Assembly: GCA_018268935.1 (NCBI GenBank)
Contig: JAFDVS010000050.1
Coordinates: 82,361 to 124,108 of the forward strand
Length of the DNA stretch: 41,748 bases
Origin: Acidobacteriota bacterium
Lineage (GTDB): Bacteria; Acidobacteriota; Terriglobia; Bryobacterales; Bryobacteraceae
Direction: 5' to 3'
Positions 32,730 through 41,030 of this stretch are shown here, piece after piece (the first letter of the stretch is position 1; every line of letters starts with the position of its first letter). The notes under the pieces are model-generated. The model had not been told where the DNA came from. It worked only from the letters and a program-made list of their open reading frames with translations, and searched no databases. Both the position numbers and the translations under genes were made by a program.

Positions 32730-33713
32730 ATGAAACTGGCGCTGATTCTGCTGGCCGTAGTTGCATTGGTTGCCTATGCGTGTGCCCGGCAGCGGCGCAG
32801 CGTGCCTGTGGTGGTGGATCTGGATGGGATCGCCGAGATGCAATTGCGTGCGGATTTGCGGCTGGATTCGCGCGAGACGGAACAGACGGGTGACCGCTCC
32901 ACGTTTCATTTTCGGCGCGTGAATGACACGCATATCAACGGGCAGACGTCGTATGCCGAGTTTCTGACGGTTTCGCTGTTGGCGGAGGATCTGCCGGTTG
33001 CCGAATCGTTGACGATGGAGGAGACGGTGTATGAGCAGCATCCGGTGAAGGAACCCGCGTGGCGGGTGAAGCTGGTGGATGCGAAAGCTGGTGTTTCGCT
33101 GGAGTGGATGGGATATCGGAAACAGTACAATGCCGATCACGCCAAGGAGTATGTACGGGAGATGGCGGCGGGGGTGCGGTGGAAGAAGGACCGGGCGGAG
33201 CATTTTGCGGCGCATCGGGATTGGTCGACCTCGGGTTGGGCTGCTGCGTATCAGGAGAACCTGCGATTGCTGCATGCGGCGCTGGCGTCGAAAGGGCTTC
33301 CCGCTGTTGTTGCGGGCCGCTGGACAAGACACGGGGAGTGGCGCTACACGATCGACAACGAACGGCCGCAACGGTTCCACCTGGTTCGCGCCGTGGCGCA
33401 TATTGCGCTGCCGGATGGGCCGTTCCGGCTGCTGGCTCCGCTTACTTATTTCCGGTATTATGCGACGCGGGGATTCTGGCATCAGGATAATCAGGGGCAT
33501 GGGGGAGGTGTGTTGCCGGCCTCGGTGCTGCCGGGGTTTCGTGAGGAATGGACGAATCAGGAGCATGTGTACTTTTACTGCGTGCAGTCGTTGCAATTGT
33601 GGAAGGAGTATCCATCGCTTGCGCATGCAGTGCGGGAGTTGATGGAAGAGGCCGGGCGCCGGGTGGAGGAGTTTCACACGAAGGGCGCCATCGACGCTGA
33701 CGCGGAAGGGTGA
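32730..33713 (+). CDS. Membrane-anchored protein of unknown function
   Basis: 327 residues with an N-terminal hydrophobic helix (ALILLAVVALVAYACA) followed by positive residues, either a signal anchor or an atypical lipoprotein signal, since Tyr at -2 of the Cys is unusual. The rest is soluble and mixed alpha/beta: VPVVVDLDGIAEMQL, TSYAEFLTVSLLAEDL, EYVREMAAGVRWKKD, FRLLAPLTYFRYYATRGFWHQDN and a helical C-terminus. I recognise no family. GTGTATG-type start context with GAGG upstream (32719-32722) supports the ATG at 32730. It is followed by the PPOX-like gene after 24 bases. Confidence 0.82.
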   Translation: MKLALILLAVVALVAYACARQRRSVPVVVDLDGIAEMQLRADLRLDSRETEQTGDRSTFHFRRVNDTHINGQTSYAEFLTVSLLAEDLPVAESLTMEETVYEQHPVKEPAWRVKLVDAKAGVSLEWMGYRKQYNADHAKEYVREMAAGVRWKKDRAEHFAAHRDWSTSGWAAAYQENLRLLHAALASKGLPAVVAGRWTRHGEWRYTIDNERPQRFHLVRAVAHIALPDGPFRLLAPLTYFRYYATRGFWHQDNQGHGGGVLPASVLPGFREEWTNQEHVYFYCVQSLQLWKEYPSLAHAVRELMEEAGRRVEEFHTKGAIDADAEG

Positions 33714-33723
33714 GCGGTCCTGC

Positions 33724-33729
33724 TACACT
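33724..33729 (+). promoter_or_regulatory. Candidate -10 box of a leaderless promoter
   Basis: TACACT ends 8 bases before the ATG of the PPOX-like gene, which has no Shine-Dalgarno site. No -35 box is visible. Confidence 0.35.
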
Positions 33730-33737
33730 GATCGGGC

Positions 33738-34181
33738 ATGTCCGTGACCCGCCTGGACCTACTTGCGTTTCTGCGCCGCGAGCGCTATGCCGTGCTTGCA
33801 ACGGCTTGCAGTGAAGGCCATCCACAGGCCGCTTTGGTAGGAATCGCCGTAAACGACCGGTTCGAACTTATCTTTGACACCCTTGAGACAACGCGGAAGG
33901 CAAGCAACGTGCGGCAGAATCCGCAGGTGGCTTTTGTCATCGGCCCGACGGACCCACGCGCCGTGTGCACGGTGCAGTATGAAGGGATTGCCGATGAGCC
34001 GGCAGGGGCGGAATTGGATGAATTGCTCGCGCATTATTACCAAGCCTTTCCTGATGGGCCGGCACGGCGCAATTGGCCAGGGTTGATGTATGTGCGCGTG
34101 AAGCCCCAGTGGATCCGCTACAGCAATTACGCGATGGATCCACCGGAAACTGTTGAGTTTCGGGGGGAGGAGTTGGGTTAG
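33738..34181 (+). CDS. PNPOx-like flavin-binding split-barrel protein
   Basis: 147 residues. The order ERYAVLATACSEGHPQAALVGIAV, FDTLETTRKASNVRQNPQVAFVIG and YVRVKPQWIRYSNY is typical of the pyridoxamine 5'-phosphate oxidase-like split barrel, which binds FMN, F420 or heme. It is cytoplasmic and small, of a length typical of uncharacterised members. The cofactor and substrate cannot be told. Its last 4 bases overlap the stop of the convergent GT4 gene. Confidence 0.9.
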   Translation: MSVTRLDLLAFLRRERYAVLATACSEGHPQAALVGIAVNDRFELIFDTLETTRKASNVRQNPQVAFVIGPTDPRAVCTVQYEGIADEPAGAELDELLAHYYQAFPDGPARRNWPGLMYVRVKPQWIRYSNYAMDPPETVEFRGEELG

Positions 34182-35476
34182 GCGGTTACGGGGACGTTGC
34201 CCGAGTAGACTTCGACGGCGCGTTGCGCCATCGTCTGCACGGTGTAGTGTTCGCGCACGCCTTCATGTCCGCGCTGGCCGAGCTGCTCGCGCAATGCGGG
34301 CTCGCGGTAGAGGTGTAGAATCTCGCGGGCGAAGCTTTGCGGATGATCCGGTTCGGCGAGCAAGCCGCCGCCGGTGCGCTCTATCATTTCCGGGAAAGAG
34401 CCGTGCCTGGGCGACACGATCGGCACACCGCACGCCATCGCTTCGAGGGCGTAGAGACCTTTCACTTCGGCGTAGAGGCTGGGCACGGAGATGACGTCGG
34501 CACGGTGGAGGAAGCGGATTTTCTCCGTGCGGTCGAGCGAGCCGTGATAGTGGAATTCACTCCCCAGGCCCCACTCCTGCATCTGGCGCTCAATGATGTG
34601 TAAGTACTCCTTGTACTCCGGGGCGAGATAGCCCGCGGCTTCCAGGCGGCTAGGCGGCAGGCCGCCTTCATGGCGCATCCAGCGATAGGCTTCGCACAGT
34701 TGATGCAGGCTCTTTTCGGGGGCAATGCGGGCGAAATAGCCGATTCGGAATGGGCCGGGCTCGCGCTCGGGGGGCTTCTTCGTGAGATCGTGCGGATTCA
34801 CGCCAAGCGGGATGACGTGCATCTTCTCTTTCGGAATGCCAAGGTAGGAGGACATGAGCCGCGCCCCGAACTCGCTGACGGCGATGAATCCATCGGCCTG
34901 GGGCACCATATCGCGGATCAGCTTGAGGGATTCCGTGCGGTGGGGCTCATGCAGGTTTTCGAGGAACAGGTCTTCGCCCTGCAGGGTGACGTACACGGGG
35001 CAGCCTAATGCGCGCTTGAGCGGCGCGACCATGGAGATGACCAGGGAGTTTGGAATGGTTACCACGTCCGGCTTGCCGAGGGGCCGCAGGTGGTGCACCA
35101 TCTTTTCGAATTCTTTCTGTTGAGGGCCATGCTCGCCTTTGAGCATCGCCACGGTCATTTCGCCGAGGAATTTGGGATTCACGGGGATGGATCGCTTGGC
35201 CGCGGCTTTCAATGCCAGTTTCGAATCCCAGAGTTTGTCCACCAGCCATGGCGTCTTGCGGAAGAGCCGCGATTGTTGCTGGAGATAGACGCTGATTCCT
35301 CCGAAGAAGACGTGCTCTTCGCTGACGTTGACCTCGTCGACCAGCGTCGGCGTGTAGACCGGTAGCAAGAGGATGTCGTGGCCGCGCGCCTTCAGTGCGG
35401 CCGCCAGCGCGTTGTCACGCAGACAGGAGCCGCAATACATGCTTGCGGCTCCTGCGGTGAAGGCGAAAATGCGCAT
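34178..35476 (-). CDS. GT4 family glycosyltransferase
   Basis: 432 residues, GT-B fold. The N-terminal acceptor domain starts with MYCGSCLRDNALAAALKARGHD, and the donor domain has FRIGYFARIAPEK, YHGSLDRTEKIRFLHRADV and the nucleotide-sugar motif GLYALEAMACGVPIVSP with FPEMIERTGGGLL. It transfers a sugar from a nucleotide donor to an unknown acceptor in the cytoplasm or at the membrane face. The start lies 4 bases after the ALDH-like stop, so it belongs to that transcript. The shared operon suggests glycosylation of a product made by the acyl/aldehyde enzymes, which is an inference. Confidence 0.93.
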   Translation of the reverse strand: MRIFAFTAGAASMYCGSCLRDNALAAALKARGHDILLLPVYTPTLVDEVNVSEEHVFFGGISVYLQQQSRLFRKTPWLVDKLWDSKLALKAAAKRSIPVNPKFLGEMTVAMLKGEHGPQQKEFEKMVHHLRPLGKPDVVTIPNSLVISMVAPLKRALGCPVYVTLQGEDLFLENLHEPHRTESLKLIRDMVPQADGFIAVSEFGARLMSSYLGIPKEKMHVIPLGVNPHDLTKKPPEREPGPFRIGYFARIAPEKSLHQLCEAYRWMRHEGGLPPSRLEAAGYLAPEYKEYLHIIERQMQEWGLGSEFHYHGSLDRTEKIRFLHRADVISVPSLYAEVKGLYALEAMACGVPIVSPRHGSFPEMIERTGGGLLAEPDHPQSFAREILHLYREPALREQLGQRGHEGVREHYTVQTMAQRAVEVYSGNVPVTA

Positions 35477-35480
35477 GGTA

Positions 35481-36920
35481 CTAGTGATGCACGAGCTCGG
35501 CGCTTTGTTGCTGGAAAGCGCGCCGGGCGTAGAGGTGTTCGAAGAGGTTTCCTTCGTGCGGCTGATCCCATCCGATTTTCATTGTGGGGATGGGGCCGAG
35601 ATTGAGGCGGCCGACATGGGGTGAGGCGAGCAATTGCTGCTTGAGGTGTTCGTTGCTTGTAATCGCCGTGACCACCAGCGTGGGTCCGATGGCATCCACC
35701 ATCTGCGCCTGCGGGTGCTCAACGACACTGGCGAACGGGAAGAGGAACTCCTTGTTCGCCAAGCCGTGCTCCACGGAATCGACGTGCAGGATAGTGGGCA
35801 GCAGGTAGGTGCAGCCTTCGAATTGCGCCACGCGTCCGCCGCTGCGATATTGTGCCGTGACATCGACGGCGCCGGGTTCGTTCAAGCCGCCGTCGATCAT
35901 CTTCGAAATGCGCTCGGCAACGCGCGGATCGGCGAACGGGGCAATCTTCGCTTCCGGATCGTCGGCGGGCTTCGGCTGGATCTGGGCCAGCCGTGCGGCC
36001 AGTGCTTCGGCGATCTCACGGCCCTTGCGCGGGACCCAGACGGCCGAAGCGTTGATACAGGATCGGCCGGAGTTCTCCGAGATGGAGTGTATGATCACGT
36101 CGAGATATTTTTCATAATCGTCGACGCAATCTTCACCGAGGATCACTTTGCTGTAACCGGGGCCGTGCAGTTCGATGCGTGGATCGTTCTTCCAGGATTT
36201 TACGGCTCCGACATCGCCGAACAGCATGGAGCGGCCGCAGCTTTGCAGAATGGTGCCGGCCCCGCCGTGGTCGGTGGGGTAGTAGCCGAAGACCTCGGGA
36301 GGGCAGCCCGCCTTGATGAATGCCTGGATGACGCGATAGGGCGACCAGGGCTCGGCGCTGCCCGGCTTGAGCACCAGCGGCGACTTCATGACGATGGCCG
36401 GAATCCACAACGAGTGAACGCCGGGGGAATTGTTCGGCAATACGGCGCCGAGGTTGTAGCCACGGGGGAAGAAGCTGACGTTGTGCCCGCCGGCAACGCC
36501 GTAGCCTTCATCGAGGACGCTGAGATCCATGCCGCGAGTGAGCCCGCTCAACACGCTTTCGATCTCGGCCATCACGCCGTAGATCTTCATCATGTTCTTA
36601 CGGACCATGACGTGGGGAAGGCCGGTTGTAGCGGAGATCGACTCCACGTATTCCTCCGGCGATTGCATGGAGTCGCCGAGCGGCAGCGTGTCGTCTTTGA
36701 AATACTCCGCGGCGCGCTGCGACATCTTCACCAGTTCTTCGCAGCGGAAGCCTTGCAGGATGCGCCATGTGGCCTCGGCATCGAGCAGGTCGCGGCGCAC
36801 GAGTCCCGAATTAGCCTGGCTGATTTCGACGAACGGCTCGCGGGTGCGGTGATGCGGGGTCCGGTTCACCGTGAGGCTGCGGTAGGGACGGCCTTTGCGC
36901 AGGATGGGAATGTGCAGCAT
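35481..36920 (-). CDS. LuxC/ALDH-like acyl reductase
   Basis: 479 residues from the ATG at 36920, sharing one base with the previous stop (TGATG); upstream in-frame codons fall inside that gene. It has an aldehyde-dehydrogenase fold: GGHNVSFFPRGYNLGAVLPNNSPG, IPAIVMKSPLVLKPGSAEPWSP, MLFGDVGAV, then SGRSCINASAVWVP with the likely catalytic Cys, and KEFLFPFASVVEH. Both the length and the absence of a standard ALDH Glu motif (ELGGK) point to LuxC-like fatty-acyl reductases rather than classical ALDH. Such enzymes reduce an acyl thioester to an aldehyde with NADPH. The LuxE-like gene just before it would supply the activated acid. Confidence 0.85.
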   Translation of the reverse strand: MLHIPILRKGRPYRSLTVNRTPHHRTREPFVEISQANSGLVRRDLLDAEATWRILQGFRCEELVKMSQRAAEYFKDDTLPLGDSMQSPEEYVESISATTGLPHVMVRKNMMKIYGVMAEIESVLSGLTRGMDLSVLDEGYGVAGGHNVSFFPRGYNLGAVLPNNSPGVHSLWIPAIVMKSPLVLKPGSAEPWSPYRVIQAFIKAGCPPEVFGYYPTDHGGAGTILQSCGRSMLFGDVGAVKSWKNDPRIELHGPGYSKVILGEDCVDDYEKYLDVIIHSISENSGRSCINASAVWVPRKGREIAEALAARLAQIQPKPADDPEAKIAPFADPRVAERISKMIDGGLNEPGAVDVTAQYRSGGRVAQFEGCTYLLPTILHVDSVEHGLANKEFLFPFASVVEHPQAQMVDAIGPTLVVTAITSNEHLKQQLLASPHVGRLNLGPIPTMKIGWDQPHEGNLFEHLYARRAFQQQSAELVHH

Positions 36921-38011
36921 CAATACACTCCTTCCACCACGGACGAGGAGAAGCGCGAGAACGGACGGACGTTTCGTACGCCATCCCAGGGATACAGTGC
37001 GTGGGGACGTTCGCGCTCGCATTCATCGCGTTCGAGGAAGCGCGGAATGAAGGTGTCTTTGGTGAGCGTGGTGAGGCGCACGCGGCCGGTTTCGCCGTAG
37101 CCGACGATGCGTGTGGGATTGTCGGGGTCCACCACTTCGATCATGGCGCGCGGTGTCGGCGGGTAGTACACGATGGCGTAGCCGTCATCCGCAGTGAGCG
37201 GTTTGTGGACCGCAAGGCCCATGAGTGTATTGCCGTAAGTGGGTGCGAAATAGACGCCATCGAGTAGTTCTTCGACGGCGAAGCGGCAGAACTGCGGAGT
37301 CATTTCCGTACCGCCGCAGAAGATGCCCTTGATGCCGAGTTTCTTGAGCGACACTTTTTCGCAGATCGCTTCCAGCAGCTTCGGCGTGGTGAAGATGCAC
37401 TGGATGTTGGGGTGGGCTTTGAGCAGCGTGAGGGCCTGGTCAATGACGTGGGTCTTGTATCGTTCCATCATTGCCATTTCGCCCCACTTGATCAGTTTGA
37501 TGACCCAGCGGGGATCGAGGTCCACCATGAAGCAGATGCCGCCGCGGTGTTGCGCGAGGTGTTCCACGGCGAGACGAAGGCGGCGAGGTCCGGAGGGGCC
37601 TATGGAGATCCAATCGGCGCCTTTGGGGAAGTGCTCTTCGGAGAGGGTCTCACTGAACATTTCGTAGTCGATGCGGAAGTCTTCCATCTGCACGCGCGAT
37701 TTAGGTACGCCGGTGCTGCCGCCGGTTTCGAAGACGTAGACCGGTTTGCCTGCCTGGCCTTTGGGGATCCACTTGCGCACGGGCCCGCCGCGCAGCCATT
37801 CATCCTGGAAGTTGCCGAACTTGTCCAGGTCCGCGTAGCAGTGGACTTCCTTGCGCGGGTCCCAGCCTGCCTTGGCGGCCCAATCGAGCCAGAACGGGGT
37901 GCCTGTTTCCGGGCTGAAGTGCCACTGGACGATCTCACGAGTCCAGGCGTCGAGTTTCTCTTTGACCTGCTGTTGGCGCAGTTCGATATCGGTTGCTGTT
38001 GCGGTGCTCAC
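36920..38011 (-). CDS. LuxE/phenylacetate-CoA-ligase-like acyl-activating enzyme
   Basis: 363 residues. The phosphate-binding motif ETGGSTGVPKSR is clear, followed by CGGTEMTPQF, FAPTYGNTLMG and GYGETGRVRLTTLTKD, which match the core A-motifs of the LuxE / phenylacetate-CoA ligase branch of adenylate-forming enzymes. At 363 residues it lacks the full C-terminal subdomain of standard acyl-CoA ligases, as LuxE does. LuxE activates a fatty acid as acyl-AMP and passes it to LuxC. The substrate here is unknown, and no luxA, luxB or luxD genes are nearby, so bioluminescence is not implied. The small membrane gene lies 32 bases upstream. Confidence 0.85.
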   Translation of the reverse strand: MSTATATDIELRQQQVKEKLDAWTREIVQWHFSPETGTPFWLDWAAKAGWDPRKEVHCYADLDKFGNFQDEWLRGGPVRKWIPKGQAGKPVYVFETGGSTGVPKSRVQMEDFRIDYEMFSETLSEEHFPKGADWISIGPSGPRRLRLAVEHLAQHRGGICFMVDLDPRWVIKLIKWGEMAMMERYKTHVIDQALTLLKAHPNIQCIFTTPKLLEAICEKVSLKKLGIKGIFCGGTEMTPQFCRFAVEELLDGVYFAPTYGNTLMGLAVHKPLTADDGYAIVYYPPTPRAMIEVVDPDNPTRIVGYGETGRVRLTTLTKDTFIPRFLERDECERERPHALYPWDGVRNVRPFSRFSSSVVEGVY

Positions 38012-38043
38012 TTGGGATTAAGGCCTCTCTGTCAGATCTTATT

Positions 38044-38469
38044 CTACTTCGATGCGGACGCGGCTTCGGCGGACGCAGAGTTTCCACCGGGCCGCGCTCC
38101 GATCGCCATTGCCACGGCAGCGGCGAACAGGGTATAGAGTGCAGGCGTTGAAAATGCTCTTCCGGTAACGCCTTCTTCGGGTTCTTTGAGGAATGCGATG
38201 GAAAGAAGTATTGGCGCGGCGCAGAGGACGAGGGAGGCGAAGGACGTGGCGCGGGACTTTCGGGAGAGCCCGGCGGCGTATGCGAGGTTCGCCACGGCGA
38301 TGAGGAGGAGGAACATGTGGCGGGAACGGTAGACGGCTCGGATCTCGGGGGTGGCTTCTTTGACGCCGGGTTCGCGGACCCAGCGCATGTATGCGCCGCT
38401 CAACAGGAACAGGATGAGCATGGTGACGCCAACGCCCCAATGCAACTGCCTGCGCTGTTCGGAATGCAT
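38044..38469 (-). CDS. Small membrane protein of unknown function
   Basis: 141 residues from the ATG at 38469; a GTG at 38475 is possible. There are about four hydrophobic helices: VGVTMLILFLLSGAYM, HMFLLLIAVANLAYAAG, SLVLCAAPILLSIAFL and ALYTLFAAAVAMAIGA. No family is recognised. It heads the minus-strand run leading to the LuxE-like, LuxC-like and GT4 genes. A TACATT box on the minus strand ends 6 bases before the ATG. Confidence 0.75.
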   Translation of the reverse strand: MHSEQRRQLHWGVGVTMLILFLLSGAYMRWVREPGVKEATPEIRAVYRSRHMFLLLIAVANLAYAAGLSRKSRATSFASLVLCAAPILLSIAFLKEPEEGVTGRAFSTPALYTLFAAAVAMAIGARPGGNSASAEAASASK

Positions 38470-38475
38470 CCCCAC

Positions 38476-38481
38476 AATGTA
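38476..38481 (-). promoter_or_regulatory. Candidate -10 box of a leaderless promoter
   Basis: TACATT read on the minus strand, 6 bases before the ATG at 38469. The gap to the divergent ATG is only 27 bases, so both genes' promoters must overlap here. Confidence 0.35.
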
Positions 38482-38496
38482 CTACGCTGGAACGTC

Positions 38497-39138
38497 ATGG
38501 ACCGATTTGCCAAGCTGCGCGAAGCCGTTGCCGCCAGTGTTGCGGAGATTGAGCGGGGGGAGAAGCCGCGAATGCTTGGCACGCTGGCCAATCTCTATTT
38601 TGGCTTCAATCCCGGCGAGTATGCGCATGAGCTTCGGGAGCAACTGTGCTTTGCGGTTGGGGACGAACTCACTGCCGTTGCCGAGCGCGGGTTTGTGGCG
38701 ATGCTGCTGGGGCAGCCACTACCTTTGCTTGCGGACCTGGCGCGGATGAATGCCGCGAACGAGTATCATCCGCACTGGTATGCGATTCTCGCCGGGATGG
38801 ATTTGTATTGGGAGCGGGAGCGGTCGGTGCCTGAGTACGCCATCGAGGCCGTGTTTGCGTTGTCGTTGCTGTTGAGCACTTGGGATGAGCAGGGTGGTTT
38901 GGCTCCTGCTTCGCGGCGGGAGTGGTCTGTGCTGATTTATACGCTGCACCCCGACGTGGCTGAGCGCGTGTATGAGGCTTTGCTGGGTGAGTTGATTGGT
39001 GCTGGGGCTGATGCGTTGGGACTGCTGCGGCGGCTGAAGGAATCACCTGCGGCTGCGTGGCGTGGTGCGCTTGCTGGGCGGTTGCGATCAGAGGACCCGG
39101 ATACGGCGGACTTGCTTGAGGAATTTCGCGGGGTTTGA
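38497..39138 (+). CDS. Helical protein of unknown function
   Basis: 213 residues from the ATG at 38497; the frame is open further upstream but that part lies antisense to the membrane gene. It is mostly helical: FAKLREAVAASVAEIERGE, HELREQLCFAVGDELTAVAERG, YAIEAVFALSLLLSTW, and a C-terminal segment ADALGLLRRLKESPAAAW. There is no signal peptide, and the hydrophobic stretches are too short for membrane helices. I recognise no family. It is divergent from the membrane gene and convergent with the oxidoreductase. Confidence 0.78.
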   Translation: MDRFAKLREAVAASVAEIERGEKPRMLGTLANLYFGFNPGEYAHELREQLCFAVGDELTAVAERGFVAMLLGQPLPLLADLARMNAANEYHPHWYAILAGMDLYWERERSVPEYAIEAVFALSLLLSTWDEQGGLAPASRREWSVLIYTLHPDVAERVYEALLGELIGAGADALGLLRRLKESPAAAWRGALAGRLRSEDPDTADLLEEFRGV

Positions 39139-39179
39139 CCGGCTCCCTCACGGTCGCGGCTCAGAAATTTAGCGCGCGG

Positions 39180-40169
39180 TTAGCGCGTTGGTGAGATTGC
39201 GCGCTGTTGGGCGATGCTTTCGTAGGCGGCTTCCACGGCGGCGAAGCTTCCAAAGTAATCGCGTACGCCGGTTTCGAATTTCGTGGCAGCGCGCAGGCAG
39301 TCGATGAAGTGCTGCTGAGTGGCTCTCACGCTGTCGCCTTTGTAGCCGGAGTCCGTGGGGTGGCGAGTGAGCAACGAGGCGCCCGCATACACCTCGCCGT
39401 TGGCCAGCACGCGCAACACTCCTTCCGTGCCTTCGAATATCGCATCACCCATTGCAGGGCCGGGAGGGTCCGGATTGGTGTAACGGCTTCCGTCGATGAC
39501 GCCGTCGACTGAGCCCGTGTGGTTCATCAGCACGACTGCGCGGTCCTCGCCGGCGATGAGAGGATTGTGGCGCTTGGCGAAGGCTTGCAGCGAGTCGATT
39601 TCTCCGAAGAGGAATCTGGCAGTGTCCATCGGGTGGATCAGAGTTTCATAGATGAGTAGCCGCGGCATGAGACGGAAGTAGGGTTGATTGGGAAACGGAT
39701 TGTCGCCCAACCCGTCGCGCTGGCGGATGCGGAAGGTGTAGGTGAGCGGCTGGCCGATGTCGCCGGCATCGATGCGGCGCTTGACTTCGCGATACCACGG
39801 TTGCCAGCGCCAGTTCTCATGCACCATGACCGGCACGCCGGATGCTTCGACGAGCGCGATCATCTCGCGCGCCTGGTCCAGGGTTTCGGCGAGCGGCTTC
39901 TGCACGATGGCTGGAATGCGCCGCTCGACGGCCATGCGCACGAGCGGCAGATGCGTGTCCGGGCGCGTGGCGATGTCGAGGAAATCGGGGCGCTGCTGAT
40001 CGAGCATCCGCTCCACGTTGGTATAGGCGTGTGGCGCGGCGGCCTGTGCGCGGTCCAGCATCGGATCGCATGCGGCCACCAAGTCCACATCCGGCATGCG
40101 CCGCCAAGCCTCGATTTGTATGTTGCCGAAGAAGCCGCAACCGGCGATTGCTCCACGTAGAATCCCCAT
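39180..40169 (-). CDS. Gfo/Idh/MocA family oxidoreductase
   Basis: 329 residues. The N-terminal Rossmann fold has GAIAGCGFFGNIQIEAWRR, and the family motif appears as IVQKPLAETLDQA (EKP in most members, here QKP). The C-terminal domain has HENWRWQPWYREVK and YETLIHPMDTARFLFG, where the His residues match the substrate site region. These enzymes oxidise or reduce sugars and inositols with NAD(P). The substrate is unknown. Its start is 30 bases from the divergent creatininase-like start, so the two may share control. Confidence 0.92.
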   Translation of the reverse strand: MGILRGAIAGCGFFGNIQIEAWRRMPDVDLVAACDPMLDRAQAAAPHAYTNVERMLDQQRPDFLDIATRPDTHLPLVRMAVERRIPAIVQKPLAETLDQAREMIALVEASGVPVMVHENWRWQPWYREVKRRIDAGDIGQPLTYTFRIRQRDGLGDNPFPNQPYFRLMPRLLIYETLIHPMDTARFLFGEIDSLQAFAKRHNPLIAGEDRAVVLMNHTGSVDGVIDGSRYTNPDPPGPAMGDAIFEGTEGVLRVLANGEVYAGASLLTRHPTDSGYKGDSVRATQQHFIDCLRAATKFETGVRDYFGSFAAVEAAYESIAQQRAISPTR

Positions 40170-40186
40170 GTTCGTGTCTACCAGAA

Positions 40187-40192
40187 TAAGAT
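40187..40192 (+). promoter_or_regulatory. Candidate -10 box of a leaderless promoter
   Basis: TAAGAT ends 7 bases before the creatininase-like ATG, inside the 30-base divergent spacer. There is no Shine-Dalgarno sequence of normal spacing. Confidence 0.35.
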
Positions 40193-40199
40193 AGGGTCT

Positions 40200-41030
40200 A
40201 TGCTTGTGAGAATTTTGTTTTGCTCACTGCTGCTGGCCAGCACCACCGCGGCGCAAAAGAATGACCCGATGCGGCCCGATCCGAACATGGCTCGTCCGAT
40301 CGCTGCGCGTGACACCGTCTGGCTGGAAGAGATGACGTGGCTGGAGGTGCGCGATGCCCTGAAAGCGGGCAAGCGCACGGTGATTGTGCCAACGGGTGGT
40401 GTGGAGCAAAACGGGCCATATCTCGCCGCGGGGAAACACAACTACATTCTGCGGGCCACGGCGGAAGCGATCGCACGGAAGTTGGGTGATGCGCTAGTAG
40501 CGCCAGTGGTGCCGTTTGTGCCGGAAGGCGATATTTCGCCGCCGACGGGGCATATGCGCTACCCCTCCACGATCAGTGTTCGCGAAGAAACGTATCAGCG
40601 CCTGCTCACCGATATTGCCGAAAGCCTCAAGCAGCATGGCTTCGCGCACGTGATCCTGATTGGCGATAGTGGGGGAAACACGAAAGGCATGGCCGCGGTG
40701 GCGACGGCTCTTTCCAGGCGTTGGGGGGCGGGCCATACGATTCACCATATTCCGGAGTATTACGATTACGCCAGTGTGAAGAAATGGCTGGAGACGCAGG
40801 GAGTGCGGCAGACCGATGACGGCATTCACGACGACTTCGCCATCACGGCGCAAATGATCCTTGTCGACCCCACTACCGTGCGGATGAAGGAGCGCATGGC
40901 CGCGGGCAAGTTCACGATCAATGGTGTGCCCCTGGCCCCGCTCGAGAAGACCGTGGCCTGGGGCAAACGCATTGTGGATTACCGGGCGGAAGTGACCGTG
41001 GCCGCGATTCGCAAGGCTATTGGGCGCTGA
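40200..41030 (+). CDS. Secreted creatininase-family protein with altered metal site
   Basis: 276 residues with a signal peptide (ILFCSLLLASTTAAQ). The creatininase fold is shown by TVIVPTGGVEQNGPYLAAGKHN, VPFVPEGDISPPTGHM and HVILIGDSGGNTKGM. Classical creatininase reads EQHGPHLPL...D and NGHGGN. Here the first Glu is kept (E69), the His is Asn71, the Asp position aligns with His80, and GHGGN is GDSGGN. This variant may form a coherent secreted subfamily with different metal binding. Known members hydrolyse amide bonds in creatinine or cyclic precursors; the substrate is unknown. Its last 14 bases overlap the convergent ferritin-like gene. Confidence 0.88.
   Translation: MLVRILFCSLLLASTTAAQKNDPMRPDPNMARPIAARDTVWLEEMTWLEVRDALKAGKRTVIVPTGGVEQNGPYLAAGKHNYILRATAEAIARKLGDALVAPVVPFVPEGDISPPTGHMRYPSTISVREETYQRLLTDIAESLKQHGFAHVILIGDSGGNTKGMAAVATALSRRWGAGHTIHHIPEYYDYASVKKWLETQGVRQTDDGIHDDFAITAQMILVDPTTVRMKERMAAGKFTINGVPLAPLEKTVAWGKRIVDYRAEVTVAAIRKAIGR

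Noticed and set aside
35634..37100. 488-codon open frame on the plus strand
   Set aside because: Antisense to the LuxC-like gene and the end of the LuxE-like gene. It has no recognisable domains and mirrors their codon bias.
36920..38011. Bioluminescence operon
   Set aside because: LuxE- and LuxC-like genes are present but there is no luciferase or acyl-transferase gene; the pair occurs with a glycosyltransferase instead.
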